NCBI GenBank assembly: GCA_041552135.1
Contig: JBFELL010000167.1
Location: 1-6,267, forward strand
DNA: 6,267 nt
DNA from: SZUA-186 sp041552135
Lineage (GTDB): Bacteria > Pseudomonadota > Gammaproteobacteria > UBA9214
Reading direction: 5' to 3'
Shown: positions 1 to 5,580 of the stretch, in pieces
Layout of the letters: every line of letters begins with the position of its first letter
Numbering within the stretch: position 1 is the stretch's first letter
Made by a program: the position numbers and the translations under genes
Notes under the pieces: model-generated
Told to the model about the DNA's origin: nothing
What the model saw: only the letters and a program-made list of their open reading frames with translations
Databases searched by the model: none

Positions 1-1
1 C

Positions 2-202
2 GAGGCGCTACTGGCCCGCGGCCGCTTGCAGGTGACCGACCGCGCCGGTGTGCTGGTCAATCCGTTCACCAAACAGATGCGGTTAAGCCGTTTTACCGGC
101 ATCAACTACATGCTGGCGGCGGTCAAGGCCGCGGAGGTCTGCGCGATCTCCGACCTGGTTTCTTCGCGAGCGCCTGCCTCGCGGCAGGCGACGGCCCGGT
201 GA
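2..202 (+). CDS. ubiG: UbiG-like SAM-dependent methyltransferase, C-terminal fragment
   Basis: The reading frame is open from the window edge and ends at TGA 200-202, giving the last 66 residues of a protein whose start lies to the left. The segment GVLVNPFTKQMRLSRF followed by GINYMLAAVK resembles the end of UbiG, where a Gly-x-x-Tyr-Asn-Pro element is followed about 15 residues later by a Val-Asn-Tyr-Met/Leu element. UbiG performs both O-methylation steps of ubiquinone synthesis on the membrane using SAM. Here the usual Tyr before Asn-Pro is Val, and VNY is INY. About 24 residues follow the normal UbiG end and look like low-complexity tail (SSRAPASRQATAR). The SAM-binding domain lies outside the window, so a paralogous methyltransferase is possible. 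The stop overlaps the GTG start of the next gene. The family call rests on a short motif match recalled from knowledge, not on a search. Confidence 0.65.
   Translation, partial: EALLARGRLQVTDRAGVLVNPFTKQMRLSRFTGINYMLAAVKAAEVCAISDLVSSRAPASRQATAR
165..190 (+). promoter_or_regulatory. Intra-operon hairpin with a competing fold at the ubiG/DCC junction
   Basis: CGCCTGCC (171-178) and GGCAGGCG (183-190) form a perfect 8-bp stem with a 4-base loop. CGCGAG (165-170) can instead pair with CTCGCG (178-183), and the two stems share bases so they cannot coexist. The structure ends 8 bases before the GTG start of the next gene, where a ribosome binding site would sit. It could modulate translation of the DCC gene or protect mRNA ends. 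No T-tract follows, so it is not a standard terminator. The pairing is visible in the sequence; the role is inference. Confidence 0.4.
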
Positions 203-627
203 ATCCTTCACCGCGCGAAGTGTGCGCCGTTCCGCACGGATCACGACCCGTGGTGTTCTACGACGGCGCCTGTCCGCTGTGCCGCCGCGAGATAGCCCAT
301 TACCGCCGGGTTGACGGGGCAGGGCGGCTGTGCTGGGTGGATGCCGCCGCCGAGCCGGACGCCCTGGCCGGGTACGGCCTCTCACCCGGAGATGCGATGG
401 CGGTATTGCACGTGCTGGACGCGGACGGCTGCTGGCAGCGCGGTGTCGATGCCTTTCTGGTCATCTGGGCACACCTGCCACCCTACCGCTGGCTGGCGCG
501 GCTGGTGTCGGCCGCGGGTTTGCGCAGACCGCTGGCTTTCGTCTACCGCCGCTTTGCGACGTGGCGCTACCGGCGTCGCTGCACGGCGGACGACTGTGTG
601 GTGGCAAACGGCACGCGGGGGCCGTGA
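199..627 (+). CDS. DCC1-like (DUF393) thiol-disulfide oxidoreductase family protein
   Basis: This 142-residue protein carries VVFYDGACPLCRREI near its start, the hallmark DGxCxxC of the DCC/DUF393 family, with Cys25 and Cys28 forming the thioredoxin-like redox pair. The later stretch DAFLVIWAHLPPYRWLARL (about 84-102) and the basic FVYRRFATWRYRRR (about 114-127) are also typical of the family. Two more cysteines lie at 128 and 133. Length is normal for the family. The family is predicted to perform thiol-disulfide chemistry, but substrates are generally unknown. The chosen GTG start overlaps the upstream stop as GTGA, which favours coupling. In-frame GTG codons at 220 and 250 are alternatives, and no clear Shine-Dalgarno sequence separates them. 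The stop shares one base with the next start (TGATG). Confidence 0.88.
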   Translation: MNPSPREVCAVPHGSRPVVFYDGACPLCRREIAHYRRVDGAGRLCWVDAAAEPDALAGYGLSPGDAMAVLHVLDADGCWQRGVDAFLVIWAHLPPYRWLARLVSAAGLRRPLAFVYRRFATWRYRRRCTADDCVVANGTRGP

Positions 628-1151
628 TGCGCATCTATACCCTGCAGCGGGAGCAGTGGGTGGCGCGGGCGCTGGAGCGGGTGTTTCCGTTTTTCGCCCA
701 GCCCGGCAACCTGGCGCTGATTACGCCCCCCGCTCTGGGCTTCCGGCTGCTCACACCGCAGCCGGTAAGCATGGAACCCGGGCGCGTTATCGATTACACC
801 ATCCGCGTCCTGGGGCTGGCGGTACGCTGGCGAACGCTCATCACCCGTTACGATCCGCCGTGGTGTTTTGTCGACGAGCAGATCACCGGGCCGTATTCCT
901 TCTGGCACCACACCCACCGTTTCAGCGAGCAGGACGGAGGCACCCTGCTGCGGGACGAGGTGCGCTATGCGTTGCCGCTGATGCTGGCGGGACCCGTCAG
1001 GGACCTCGTCCATACCCTGCACGTGCGCCCGGCGCTGGAACGGATTTTCGATTACCGGCGGCAGGTGTTCCGGCGTCTCTTCGGTGGTGTGGAGCCGGCC
1101 GGCGCACGGGCCTTGCCGGCGGGACCGGCGAGAGGGGCGGGTGCGGCATGA
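627..1151 (+). CDS. SRPBCC (START-like) family ligand-binding protein
   Basis: This 174-residue protein has the pattern of the bacterial SRPBCC group: FPFFAQPGNLALITPP (about 20-35) after the first strand, then WRTLITRYDPP (68-78), FVDEQITGPYSFWHHTHRF (81-99), and GTLLRDEVRYALP (105-117). It ends in a long helix, LERIFDYRRQVFRRLF (137-152), that would close over the cavity. These helix-grip proteins bind lipids, sterols, polyketides or quinones; COQ10 is one relative in the superfamily. The ligand cannot be read from the sequence. The tail after about 153 is Ala/Gly/Pro-rich and probably disordered. ATG 627 overlaps the upstream stop by one base and has a G-rich stretch just before it (617-621). 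Longer in-frame extensions upstream would run inside the DCC gene and are not believable. The stop overlaps the next start as ATGA. Confidence 0.88.
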   Translation: MRIYTLQREQWVARALERVFPFFAQPGNLALITPPALGFRLLTPQPVSMEPGRVIDYTIRVLGLAVRWRTLITRYDPPWCFVDEQITGPYSFWHHTHRFSEQDGGTLLRDEVRYALPLMLAGPVRDLVHTLHVRPALERIFDYRRQVFRRLFGGVEPAGARALPAGPARGAGAA

Positions 1152-2116
1152 GGGTCACGGTTTTCGGCGGCACCGGATTCGTTGGCGGCTACCTGGTTGA
1201 TGCGCTGCTGGCCGGGGGGCACGAGCCGGTGCTGCTGGTGCGCCCCGGGAGCGGCCACAAGGTACAGCAGGCCGGGCGCTGCACCCTGGTGCAAGGCGAC
1301 ATTGCCGATTCGGGTGCGGTGAAGCAGGCCGTTGCCGGTGCGGATGCGGTCATCTACAACATCGGCATCCTGCGCGAGTTCCCCTCGAAGGGGGTGACGT
1401 TTGATGCGCTGCATTTCGAGGCGGCCCGACGCGCCATGGATGCGGCGCAGGCCGCGGGGGTGAGCCGCTTCCTGCTGATGAGCGCCAACGGCGTGAAGGC
1501 TGACGGTACGGCCTACCAGCGCAGCAAGTACATGGCCGAGCAGTATCTCGCCACCACGGAACTGGACTGGACGGTGTTCCGGCCGTCCGTGCTGTTCGGC
1601 GATCCGCGAGGCCGGATGGAATTCGCCAGCCGCTTGCTGCGGGACATTGTGCGCTCGCCGCTGCCGGCGCCACTGTTTTTCGATGGCCTGTTGCCGCTGG
1701 ATGCCGGCGGGTTCCGCATGTCGCCCGTACATGTGAACGATGTGGCGGCGGTGTTCGTCAGGGCCCTGGACATGCCGGAGACGGTGGGGCGGATCTTCGG
1801 GCTGTGCGGCCCCGCGGCGCTGGCATGGAAGGACATCCTGCAGATCATCGCGCGCGCCGCCGGCACCACCAAGCGGGCACTGCCCGCACCCGTGCTGCCG
1901 CTCAAGGCGCTGGCGATGCTGCTCGAGCAGTATGCGTTTTTTCCGATCACCCGCGACCAGCTGACGATGCTGATGGAGGGGAATACCTGCGATGAGCCGG
2001 GTGCCTTCCGGATTTTCGCTCTGGAGCCTGTGGCGTTCAACGAGGCGAACCTGGCATACCTCAGGGGAGACCCGCGTCCACGCCCCGAGGGACGCGCCGC
2101 TGGCGGTGTTCAATGA
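1148..2116 (+). CDS. Complex I NDUFA9-like NAD(P)-binding atypical SDR
   Basis: This 322-residue protein begins with a Rossmann dinucleotide site, VTVFGGTGFVGGYLV (GGTGFVG at 7-13). It continues with VQGDIAD (48-54), the strand DAVIYNIGIL (66-75), and a YxxxK motif at Tyr123-Lys127 (AYQRSK). FRPSVLFGDPRGR (144-156) and SPVHVNDVAAVFVRAL (192-207) follow, as in the NDUFA9-like extended/atypical SDR group. In mitochondria NDUFA9 is an accessory subunit of complex I that binds NADPH; the bacterial relatives are usually annotated as complex I NDUFA9 family or NAD-dependent epimerase, and their activity is mostly unproven. The start is fixed by the ATGA overlap with the preceding stop and an AGAGGGG about 10 bases upstream. 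A longer open frame to the left is an artefact of high GC. The last 15 or so residues are Pro/Arg/Gly-rich. The stop overlaps the next start as ATGA. Confidence 0.9.
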   Translation: MRVTVFGGTGFVGGYLVDALLAGGHEPVLLVRPGSGHKVQQAGRCTLVQGDIADSGAVKQAVAGADAVIYNIGILREFPSKGVTFDALHFEAARRAMDAAQAAGVSRFLLMSANGVKADGTAYQRSKYMAEQYLATTELDWTVFRPSVLFGDPRGRMEFASRLLRDIVRSPLPAPLFFDGLLPLDAGGFRMSPVHVNDVAAVFVRALDMPETVGRIFGLCGPAALAWKDILQIIARAAGTTKRALPAPVLPLKALAMLLEQYAFFPITRDQLTMLMEGNTCDEPGAFRIFALEPVAFNEANLAYLRGDPRPRPEGRAAGGVQ

Positions 2117-2820
2117 ATGTTGTGATAACAGGCGGTGCGGGTGGTATTGGCAGTGCCCTTGTCGGGCAACTCGCCGGCCGGGAGAACGTCGAGGCGATTA
2201 TCGCGACTTACCATCGCAAACCGCCGGGCACGGAGTATCCGAATGTCACCTGGCAACAGCTCGACCTCACCGACGAGGGCGCTGTCCGGGACTGGGCGGC
2301 GCAGGTGGATGACATCGACTGGCTTATCAATGCGGGGGGGATGCTGCACACCAGTGAAATGGGCCCGGAGAAGACCATCCGGCACATCGATCCCGACTTC
2401 TTTCTGCAGAACATGGGCATCAATGCCTTGCCCACCCTGCTGCTGGCCAAGCACCTGCATGCCCGCTTTCGCCACGGGCGGCCGGCGGTATTTGCGACCG
2501 TCTCTGCAAAGGTCGGCAGCATCGGGGACAACAGGCTGGGTGGCTGGTTCAGTTACCGCGCATCCAAAGCGGCGCTCAACATGTGCCTTAAAACACTCGC
2601 CATCGAGTGGCGACGAACCCTGCCCAATGTTGCGGTGGCCGCCCTGCATCCGGGTACCACGGATACCGACCTGTCGAAACCCTTTCAGAGACACGTGCCT
2701 CCCGGGCAGCTGTTTGCACCCGGGCAAACCGCCAGCTACCTGCTGGATGTGCTGGACGGCCTGACGCCGGCGCAATCCGGGGAGTTTCTGGCCTTTGATG
2801 GTGAGCCGTTGCCCTGGTGA
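2113..2820 (+). CDS. C-factor-like short-chain dehydrogenase/reductase
   Basis: This is a complete classical SDR of 235 residues. It has the nucleotide-binding TGGAGGIG (6-13), the adenine-site region LDLTD (50-54), the NAGG motif (73-76), a catalytic serine probably at 136 within SAKVGSIGDN, and YRASK with Tyr148 and Lys152. A helix-capping HPG at 179-181 is followed by TTDTDLSKPF. The C-terminus FLAFDGEPLPW is typical of the subgroup related to CsgA/C-factor, with its DGxxxPW ending. It should be a soluble NAD(P)-dependent oxidoreductase; the substrate is unknown. It is the last gene of the overlapped operon, sharing ATGA with the upstream stop, and a GC-rich hairpin lies downstream. The ribosome binding site is weak (GGCGG about 6 bases upstream), in keeping with coupled translation. 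Confidence 0.92.
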   Translation: MNVVITGGAGGIGSALVGQLAGRENVEAIIATYHRKPPGTEYPNVTWQQLDLTDEGAVRDWAAQVDDIDWLINAGGMLHTSEMGPEKTIRHIDPDFFLQNMGINALPTLLLAKHLHARFRHGRPAVFATVSAKVGSIGDNRLGGWFSYRASKAALNMCLKTLAIEWRRTLPNVAVAALHPGTTDTDLSKPFQRHVPPGQLFAPGQTASYLLDVLDGLTPAQSGEFLAFDGEPLPW

Positions 2821-2857
2821 CAGGTCGTGCGGCGGTGTGCGAGAGGCAGCAGTACGG

Positions 2858-2889
2858 CGGGGCGCACCCGTCAGCGTGGCGCCGCCCCG
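2858..2889 (+). terminator. GC-rich hairpin after the operon, terminator-like without T-tract
   Basis: GGGGCG (2859-2864) pairs with CGCCCC (2883-2888), and C2858 can extend the stem with G2889. A further short CAC/GTG pairing (2865-2867 with 2876-2878) may form inside. It sits about 40 bases after the SDR stop. No run of T follows, so intrinsic termination is doubtful; it may instead be an mRNA 3' end stabiliser. Confidence 0.28.
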
Positions 2890-2913
2890 GGCCTGTAGTG
2901 GAGCGTTCTGAAG

Positions 2914-3183
2914 ATGCTCCCCGTTGCCCTGATGGCCGGCCCGTTGCTGCCGCCGGGCATGAGTCTGTCCAGGCGGTTCATGCCGCCGCAAGGGACGGCT
3001 GCCGAAACCCAAAGCTACCTCAAGATGGTGGATATCCTGTGCATCGCAACGGCCGTCACCGTCTGGATGTCCGCCTTGACCATTGCCATTGGTTGCGTTG
3101 TGGTGGTTGTCATGAAGGGCCCGACCTGTGTTGCTGATGTCTGTGAACTGGTGGATTCCGATCGCCCCGGGCCAGGGTCGTAG
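2914..3183 (+). CDS. Small single-pass membrane protein, hypothetical
   Basis: This 89-residue frame is not recognised as a known family. It has one long hydrophobic segment at about 40-67 (VDILCIATAVTVWMSALTIA, then IGCVVVVV), long enough to span the membrane. Arginines at 20-21 and Lys37 lie before the span, and the tail after it is acidic with Cys72 and Cys77. This suggests an N-in, C-out topology with a possible extracytoplasmic disulfide. ATG 2914 has GGAG at 2900-2903, a 10-base gap, and an in-frame TAG at 2896 limits any extension. In-frame ATGs at 2932, 2959 and 2980 are possible later starts. It follows the operon on the same strand with a 93-base gap and converges with the DUF349 gene. 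The Pro-rich first 30 residues are less convincing than the rest. Confidence 0.5.
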   Translation: MLPVALMAGPLLPPGMSLSRRFMPPQGTAAETQSYLKMVDILCIATAVTVWMSALTIAIGCVVVVVMKGPTCVADVCELVDSDRPGPGS

Positions 3184-3210
3184 CTTCGATGCCGGGTTAT
3201 GACCACCACC

Positions 3211-3224
3211 GCGAATGACTTCGC
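3211..3224. terminator. Small hairpin between convergent genes
   Basis: GCGAA (3211-3215) and TTCGC (3220-3224) form a perfect 5-bp stem with loop TGAC, in the 57-base gap between the small membrane protein gene and the DUF349 gene. It is symmetric and could serve both strands. It is short and no T-tract follows on either strand, so the call is weak. Confidence 0.22.
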
Positions 3225-3240
3225 TCCTGCGGGGCGGGTG

Positions 3241-5112
3241 CTATGCGTTTTGCTGGTGGCGCGCCAGGCACTTGTTGATGCGTTGTTCGATGGCGCTGGC
3301 AGCCCCGGCGGGCACGGCGCCGGTGCCCAGTGCGGCCAGCAGCAGGTCCTCGGGCGAGTCCCCTGCGCTCTGGTCCTTTTTCAACGAGGCGTTGAGCCGT
3401 TCGATCTGGTATGCCATGCGTTCCGCCTGGCATTCCTCCGGTGACTCAAGCTCCAGCAACACTTCCAGCTTGAGGCAGGCGGCCTGCTTGCTGGCCAGGT
3501 TCCTCGACAGTGTGGTGTCATCCGGCCGGCTGAGTGCCTGCGTGAATCGCCGGTTCATTGCCTCGCCATGGGTGCCGCAAAGCGCGGGCAGGGCGTTCCA
3601 TTCGCACGTGGCGGCATCCGTATCAACCGTGTTGCCGGCCAGAATCGCCTGCTCCCATTGATTGCACAGCGCGGCGCGCCTGGCGAGGTTGTCGAGCTCG
3701 GCGGCATGCGCCCGGGATTTTGCGTTCCTGACTGCGCTGGAGAACTGCTTCTGCGCGTTGTGCCAGCGGCTATTGAGGCCGTTTTCGTGATTGCGCGGTA
3801 CCCAGCCGATTGCTTCCCATTGACCCCGGATCCGGGCGAGCGTTGAGGCGCTGGCGAGCAGTTCCTCGTCGCTGGCGGCAGCGGTCCGGGTCAGTTCATC
3901 GATCAGTGCCTGCTTGTGCTGCAGGTTCCTGTTGCGCTCGGCTGCCTGTTCCTTGCGCTCGCTATCGCGGCGCTGGTAGGTCATATCGCAGGCGGCCTGG
4001 AAGCGTTTCCACAGCCTGTTCTCGAGCTCGCGCTTGCCGATAACCGTGATTTTCCACTGTCGTTTAAGCCCTTCGAGCTGCTCAAGCGCATCACGCAGGT
4101 TGTCCACTTCAGCCAGTGCCTGGATATCGGCAATGAGTTTCTCGCGGGCCTTGAGTGAACGGGCACGTTCGCGGGACAGATACTCCTCGAACTGTTGAAT
4201 CGCCTCATCCAGCGCCCTGGCGACAGGCTTGCGGTGCCTGAAGTCGACATTGCCGGTTTTGTAGAAATCGCGGCGGGCGTGGCTGACGAGTTTGTCGATT
4301 TCCCGCCAGTCGGGCTGTTTCCAGTCGGTTGAGGCGTAGCGTTCGTTCAGCTTGTCGATAATGGCCCGTCGCTGAGCGAGGTTTTCCCGGCGTCTTTTTT
4401 TCAGCTTTTCGAAATGCGCGATGCAGGGCTTGTAGGCTTCTTCACAGGCCTGGTCGAATGTTTTCCACAGCGCCTTGCCGGCATGGTCGCCGGACTTGTC
4501 CCAGGCATGCCACTGCTCACGTGCCTGCTGTATGCGCCTGGCGAGTTTTTCCGGCTCCAGATCCGCATCTTTCAGCTGCGTAATCTGCTGGATGAGGTCC
4601 TGTCGTACCTGGGTCGTACCCCAGTGGCGCCAGGATTCGAGCTTGCGAAGCTGCGGGCGTGCCCGATGCAGCCGTTTCTCGATGTCCTGCCAGCGCTGTT
4701 CGGAAAGGCCGGGGATATTGCCCATGAGTGAGAGCAACTTCCGGTTCGAGCGTTCCGCATGCTGGAGTTCATTGTCCCTGAGCGCGGTTTCCACTTCCTC
4801 CATCAGTTTGAGCGCTTTGTCATAGTCGCGATTGCGGCGCTCCACCTGCTTGTGTACGCGCGCTCGCAGCGTTTCCAGTCCGGCATCGATTTTCGCATCC
4901 AGCTGGCTGTCGTCCATGCCCGGGTCTTGCGCAGTGGCAGGCGGGTCGTCGTTGCCGCGCAGGGCATCCACTGCCTTGCGCACCTTTTTGGCGCGCGTTT
5001 CATCGATGCCGCTGGTGGCCTCGAGCAGGGCCCTGATTTCGTCGAGAATGGCCTGGCGATTGTCGAGATCGGCTGTTTCGGGTTTTTTGCTCATTGGGGA
5101 TTCGACCGCCAT
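3241..5112 (-). CDS. DUF349 repeat-containing, helical/coiled-coil protein
   Basis: This 623-residue protein is almost entirely charged, helical sequence without a signal peptide or membrane span, so it is probably cytoplasmic. It contains several repeats with the DUF349 pattern, a Trp in an LxxxW-type helix, a Gly or Ile turn, then LWxxFxxA. They lie around residues 190-240 (REQWHAWDKSG, ALWKTFDQACEEAY), 270-312 (RRDFYKTGNVDF, ARALDEAIQQFEEYL), 348-382 (LKRQWKITVIG, LWKRFQAACDMTY) and 426-465 (IRGQWEAIGWVPR, LNSRWHNAQKQFSSAV). A possible fifth degenerate unit lies near 480-527. The molecular function of DUF349 proteins is not established as far as I know. Two starts are possible: ATG 5112 (MAVESP) or ATG 5094 (MSKKPE). 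Neither has a good Shine-Dalgarno sequence, and the shorter form is equally credible. It is transcribed alone, divergent from the 65-aa gene. Confidence 0.9.
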   Translation of the reverse strand: MAVESPMSKKPETADLDNRQAILDEIRALLEATSGIDETRAKKVRKAVDALRGNDDPPATAQDPGMDDSQLDAKIDAGLETLRARVHKQVERRNRDYDKALKLMEEVETALRDNELQHAERSNRKLLSLMGNIPGLSEQRWQDIEKRLHRARPQLRKLESWRHWGTTQVRQDLIQQITQLKDADLEPEKLARRIQQAREQWHAWDKSGDHAGKALWKTFDQACEEAYKPCIAHFEKLKKRRRENLAQRRAIIDKLNERYASTDWKQPDWREIDKLVSHARRDFYKTGNVDFRHRKPVARALDEAIQQFEEYLSRERARSLKAREKLIADIQALAEVDNLRDALEQLEGLKRQWKITVIGKRELENRLWKRFQAACDMTYQRRDSERKEQAAERNRNLQHKQALIDELTRTAAASDEELLASASTLARIRGQWEAIGWVPRNHENGLNSRWHNAQKQFSSAVRNAKSRAHAAELDNLARRAALCNQWEQAILAGNTVDTDAATCEWNALPALCGTHGEAMNRRFTQALSRPDDTTLSRNLASKQAACLKLEVLLELESPEECQAERMAYQIERLNASLKKDQSAGDSPEDLLLAALGTGAVPAGAASAIEQRINKCLARHQQNA

Positions 5113-5156
5113 CCGCTACGGGTCGGCAGGGGGCTCTTCACATCAATATGAGGCCT

Positions 5157-5185
5157 ATTATCGTCTGCACTGCCAGCCAAACCAA
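5157..5185 (-). promoter_or_regulatory. Putative sigma70 promoter for the DUF349 gene
   Basis: Read on the minus strand, TTGGTT (5180-5185) and GATAAT (5157-5162) are separated by 17 bases. The -10 matches consensus at five of six positions and the -35 at three of six. Transcription would start near 5150, leaving a leader of about 38 bases to ATG 5112 or 56 to ATG 5094. Confidence 0.42.
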
Positions 5186-5197
5186 GGGCCAAAATCA

Positions 5198-5225
5198 TTC
5201 GCCGCTCAATGATTGGCACTATACT
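5198..5225 (+). promoter_or_regulatory. Putative promoter for the 65-aa gene
   Basis: TATACT at 5220-5225 is a good -10 hexamer (five of six). The best -35 at a usual distance is TTCGCC (5198-5203), 16 bases away and poor. Transcription would begin near 5232 and give a leader of about 50 bases. The spacing and -35 make this tentative; an activator may be needed. Confidence 0.35.
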
Positions 5226-5270
5226 GGGTATGTACCGGTTGCATTGACCCGGGATTGTCATTTCTGTGCA

Positions 5271-5276
5271 AAGGAG
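5271..5276 (+). promoter_or_regulatory. Strong ribosome binding site fixing the start of the 65-aa gene
   Basis: AAGGAG lies six bases before ATG 5283, close to ideal sequence and spacing. It fixes this start rather than the in-frame upstream ATG at 5094, which has no such signal and would lie across both divergent promoters. Confidence 0.8.
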
Positions 5277-5282
5277 ATAACA

Positions 5283-5480
5283 ATGAAACTTGTCTACGAT
5301 GTGATCGAGGATGTTTACGACGATACCACGCAAATCAGGACCATGACCGAGCAGGCGCCGATGCCCTCCGGGGGCTGGCTGATCAGGACCACCCTGTACA
5401 CGCCTCACCATATCAGCATGGATGTCACGCATGTGTGCGGGAAAAAGAACAAGAAATCCCTGTTCAAGTCCGTGCGCTAG
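5283..5480 (+). CDS. Small hypothetical protein, 65 aa
   Basis: This is a 65-residue soluble-looking protein of no family I recognise. The first half is acidic (MKLVYDVIEDVYDDT), followed by the Gly-rich turn PMPSGGW and an alternating hydrophobic pattern WLIRTTLY and ISMDVTHV that would suit a beta-hairpin. The end is strongly basic (CGKKNKKSLFKSVR), which could contact nucleic acid or another protein. There is a single Cys, no signal peptide and no membrane span. The very strong ribosome binding site, a plausible promoter and a stable hairpin 11 bases after the stop argue that it is a real, probably well-translated gene. It stands alone between the divergent DUF349 gene and the convergent NUDIX gene. 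Confidence 0.8.
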   Translation: MKLVYDVIEDVYDDTTQIRTMTEQAPMPSGGWLIRTTLYTPHHISMDVTHVCGKKNKKSLFKSVR

Positions 5481-5491
5481 GAGAGGCTGAC

Positions 5492-5518
5492 CGGTCGGGA
5501 GATGGCAGCTCCCGGCCG
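5492..5518 (+). terminator. Strong hairpin after the 65-aa gene
   Basis: CGGTCGGGAG (5492-5501) pairs with CTCCCGGCCG (5509-5518) over ten base pairs with one G-T wobble and a 7-base loop. It begins 11 bases after the stop. The stem is strong but no T-run follows, so it could be a non-canonical terminator or a 3' end protecting structure. Confidence 0.5.
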
Positions 5519-5527
5519 CAGTCGGCG

Positions 5528-5575
5528 GGCCGGGTGGCGGCGGTTGCCGTCGTACCCGGGCCTGACGGGCAGGCC
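5528..5575. terminator. Second and third hairpins in the convergent gap
   Basis: CCGGGT (5530-5535) plus GGCGGC (5536-5541) pair with GCCGTC (5546-5551) plus ACCCGG (5554-5559), with a 4-base loop, one wobble and a 2-base bulge. Immediately after, GGCCTG (5559-5564) pairs with CAGGCC (5570-5575) around a 5-base loop. They lie between the 65-aa gene and the NUDIX stop at 5581-5583, so either transcript could use them. No T-tract is seen on either strand. Confidence 0.42.
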
Positions 5576-5580
5576 GCGAT

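Noticed and set aside
311..1147. Long + strand open frame leading into the NDUFA9-like gene
   Set aside because: The part before ATG 1148 overlaps the DCC and SRPBCC genes in another register and has the Arg/Trp/Cys-rich composition of GC-rich shadow frames; homology begins exactly at 1148.
1052..2113. 353-codon minus-strand open frame
   Set aside because: Antisense shadow of the NDUFA9-like gene; no recognisable motif, His/Gln/Arg-rich composition, and no ribosome binding site noted.
2110..3012. 300-codon minus-strand open frame
   Set aside because: Antisense to the SDR, which has all the catalytic motifs; the translation looks like a compositional artefact.
5137..5161. + strand promoter TTCACA with TATTAT
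   Set aside because: The hexamers are only 14 bases apart or fewer (5143-5155 spacer), too close for sigma70.
5213..5230. Possible sigma54 promoter (TTGGCAC)
   Set aside because: The -24-like TGGCAC is present, but the required GC of the -12 element is missing at the fixed spacing; TATACT as a sigma70 -10 fits better.
5094..5282. In-frame N-terminal extension of the 65-aa protein
   Set aside because: It would cross both divergent promoters and lacks a ribosome binding site, whereas ATG 5283 has an ideal one.
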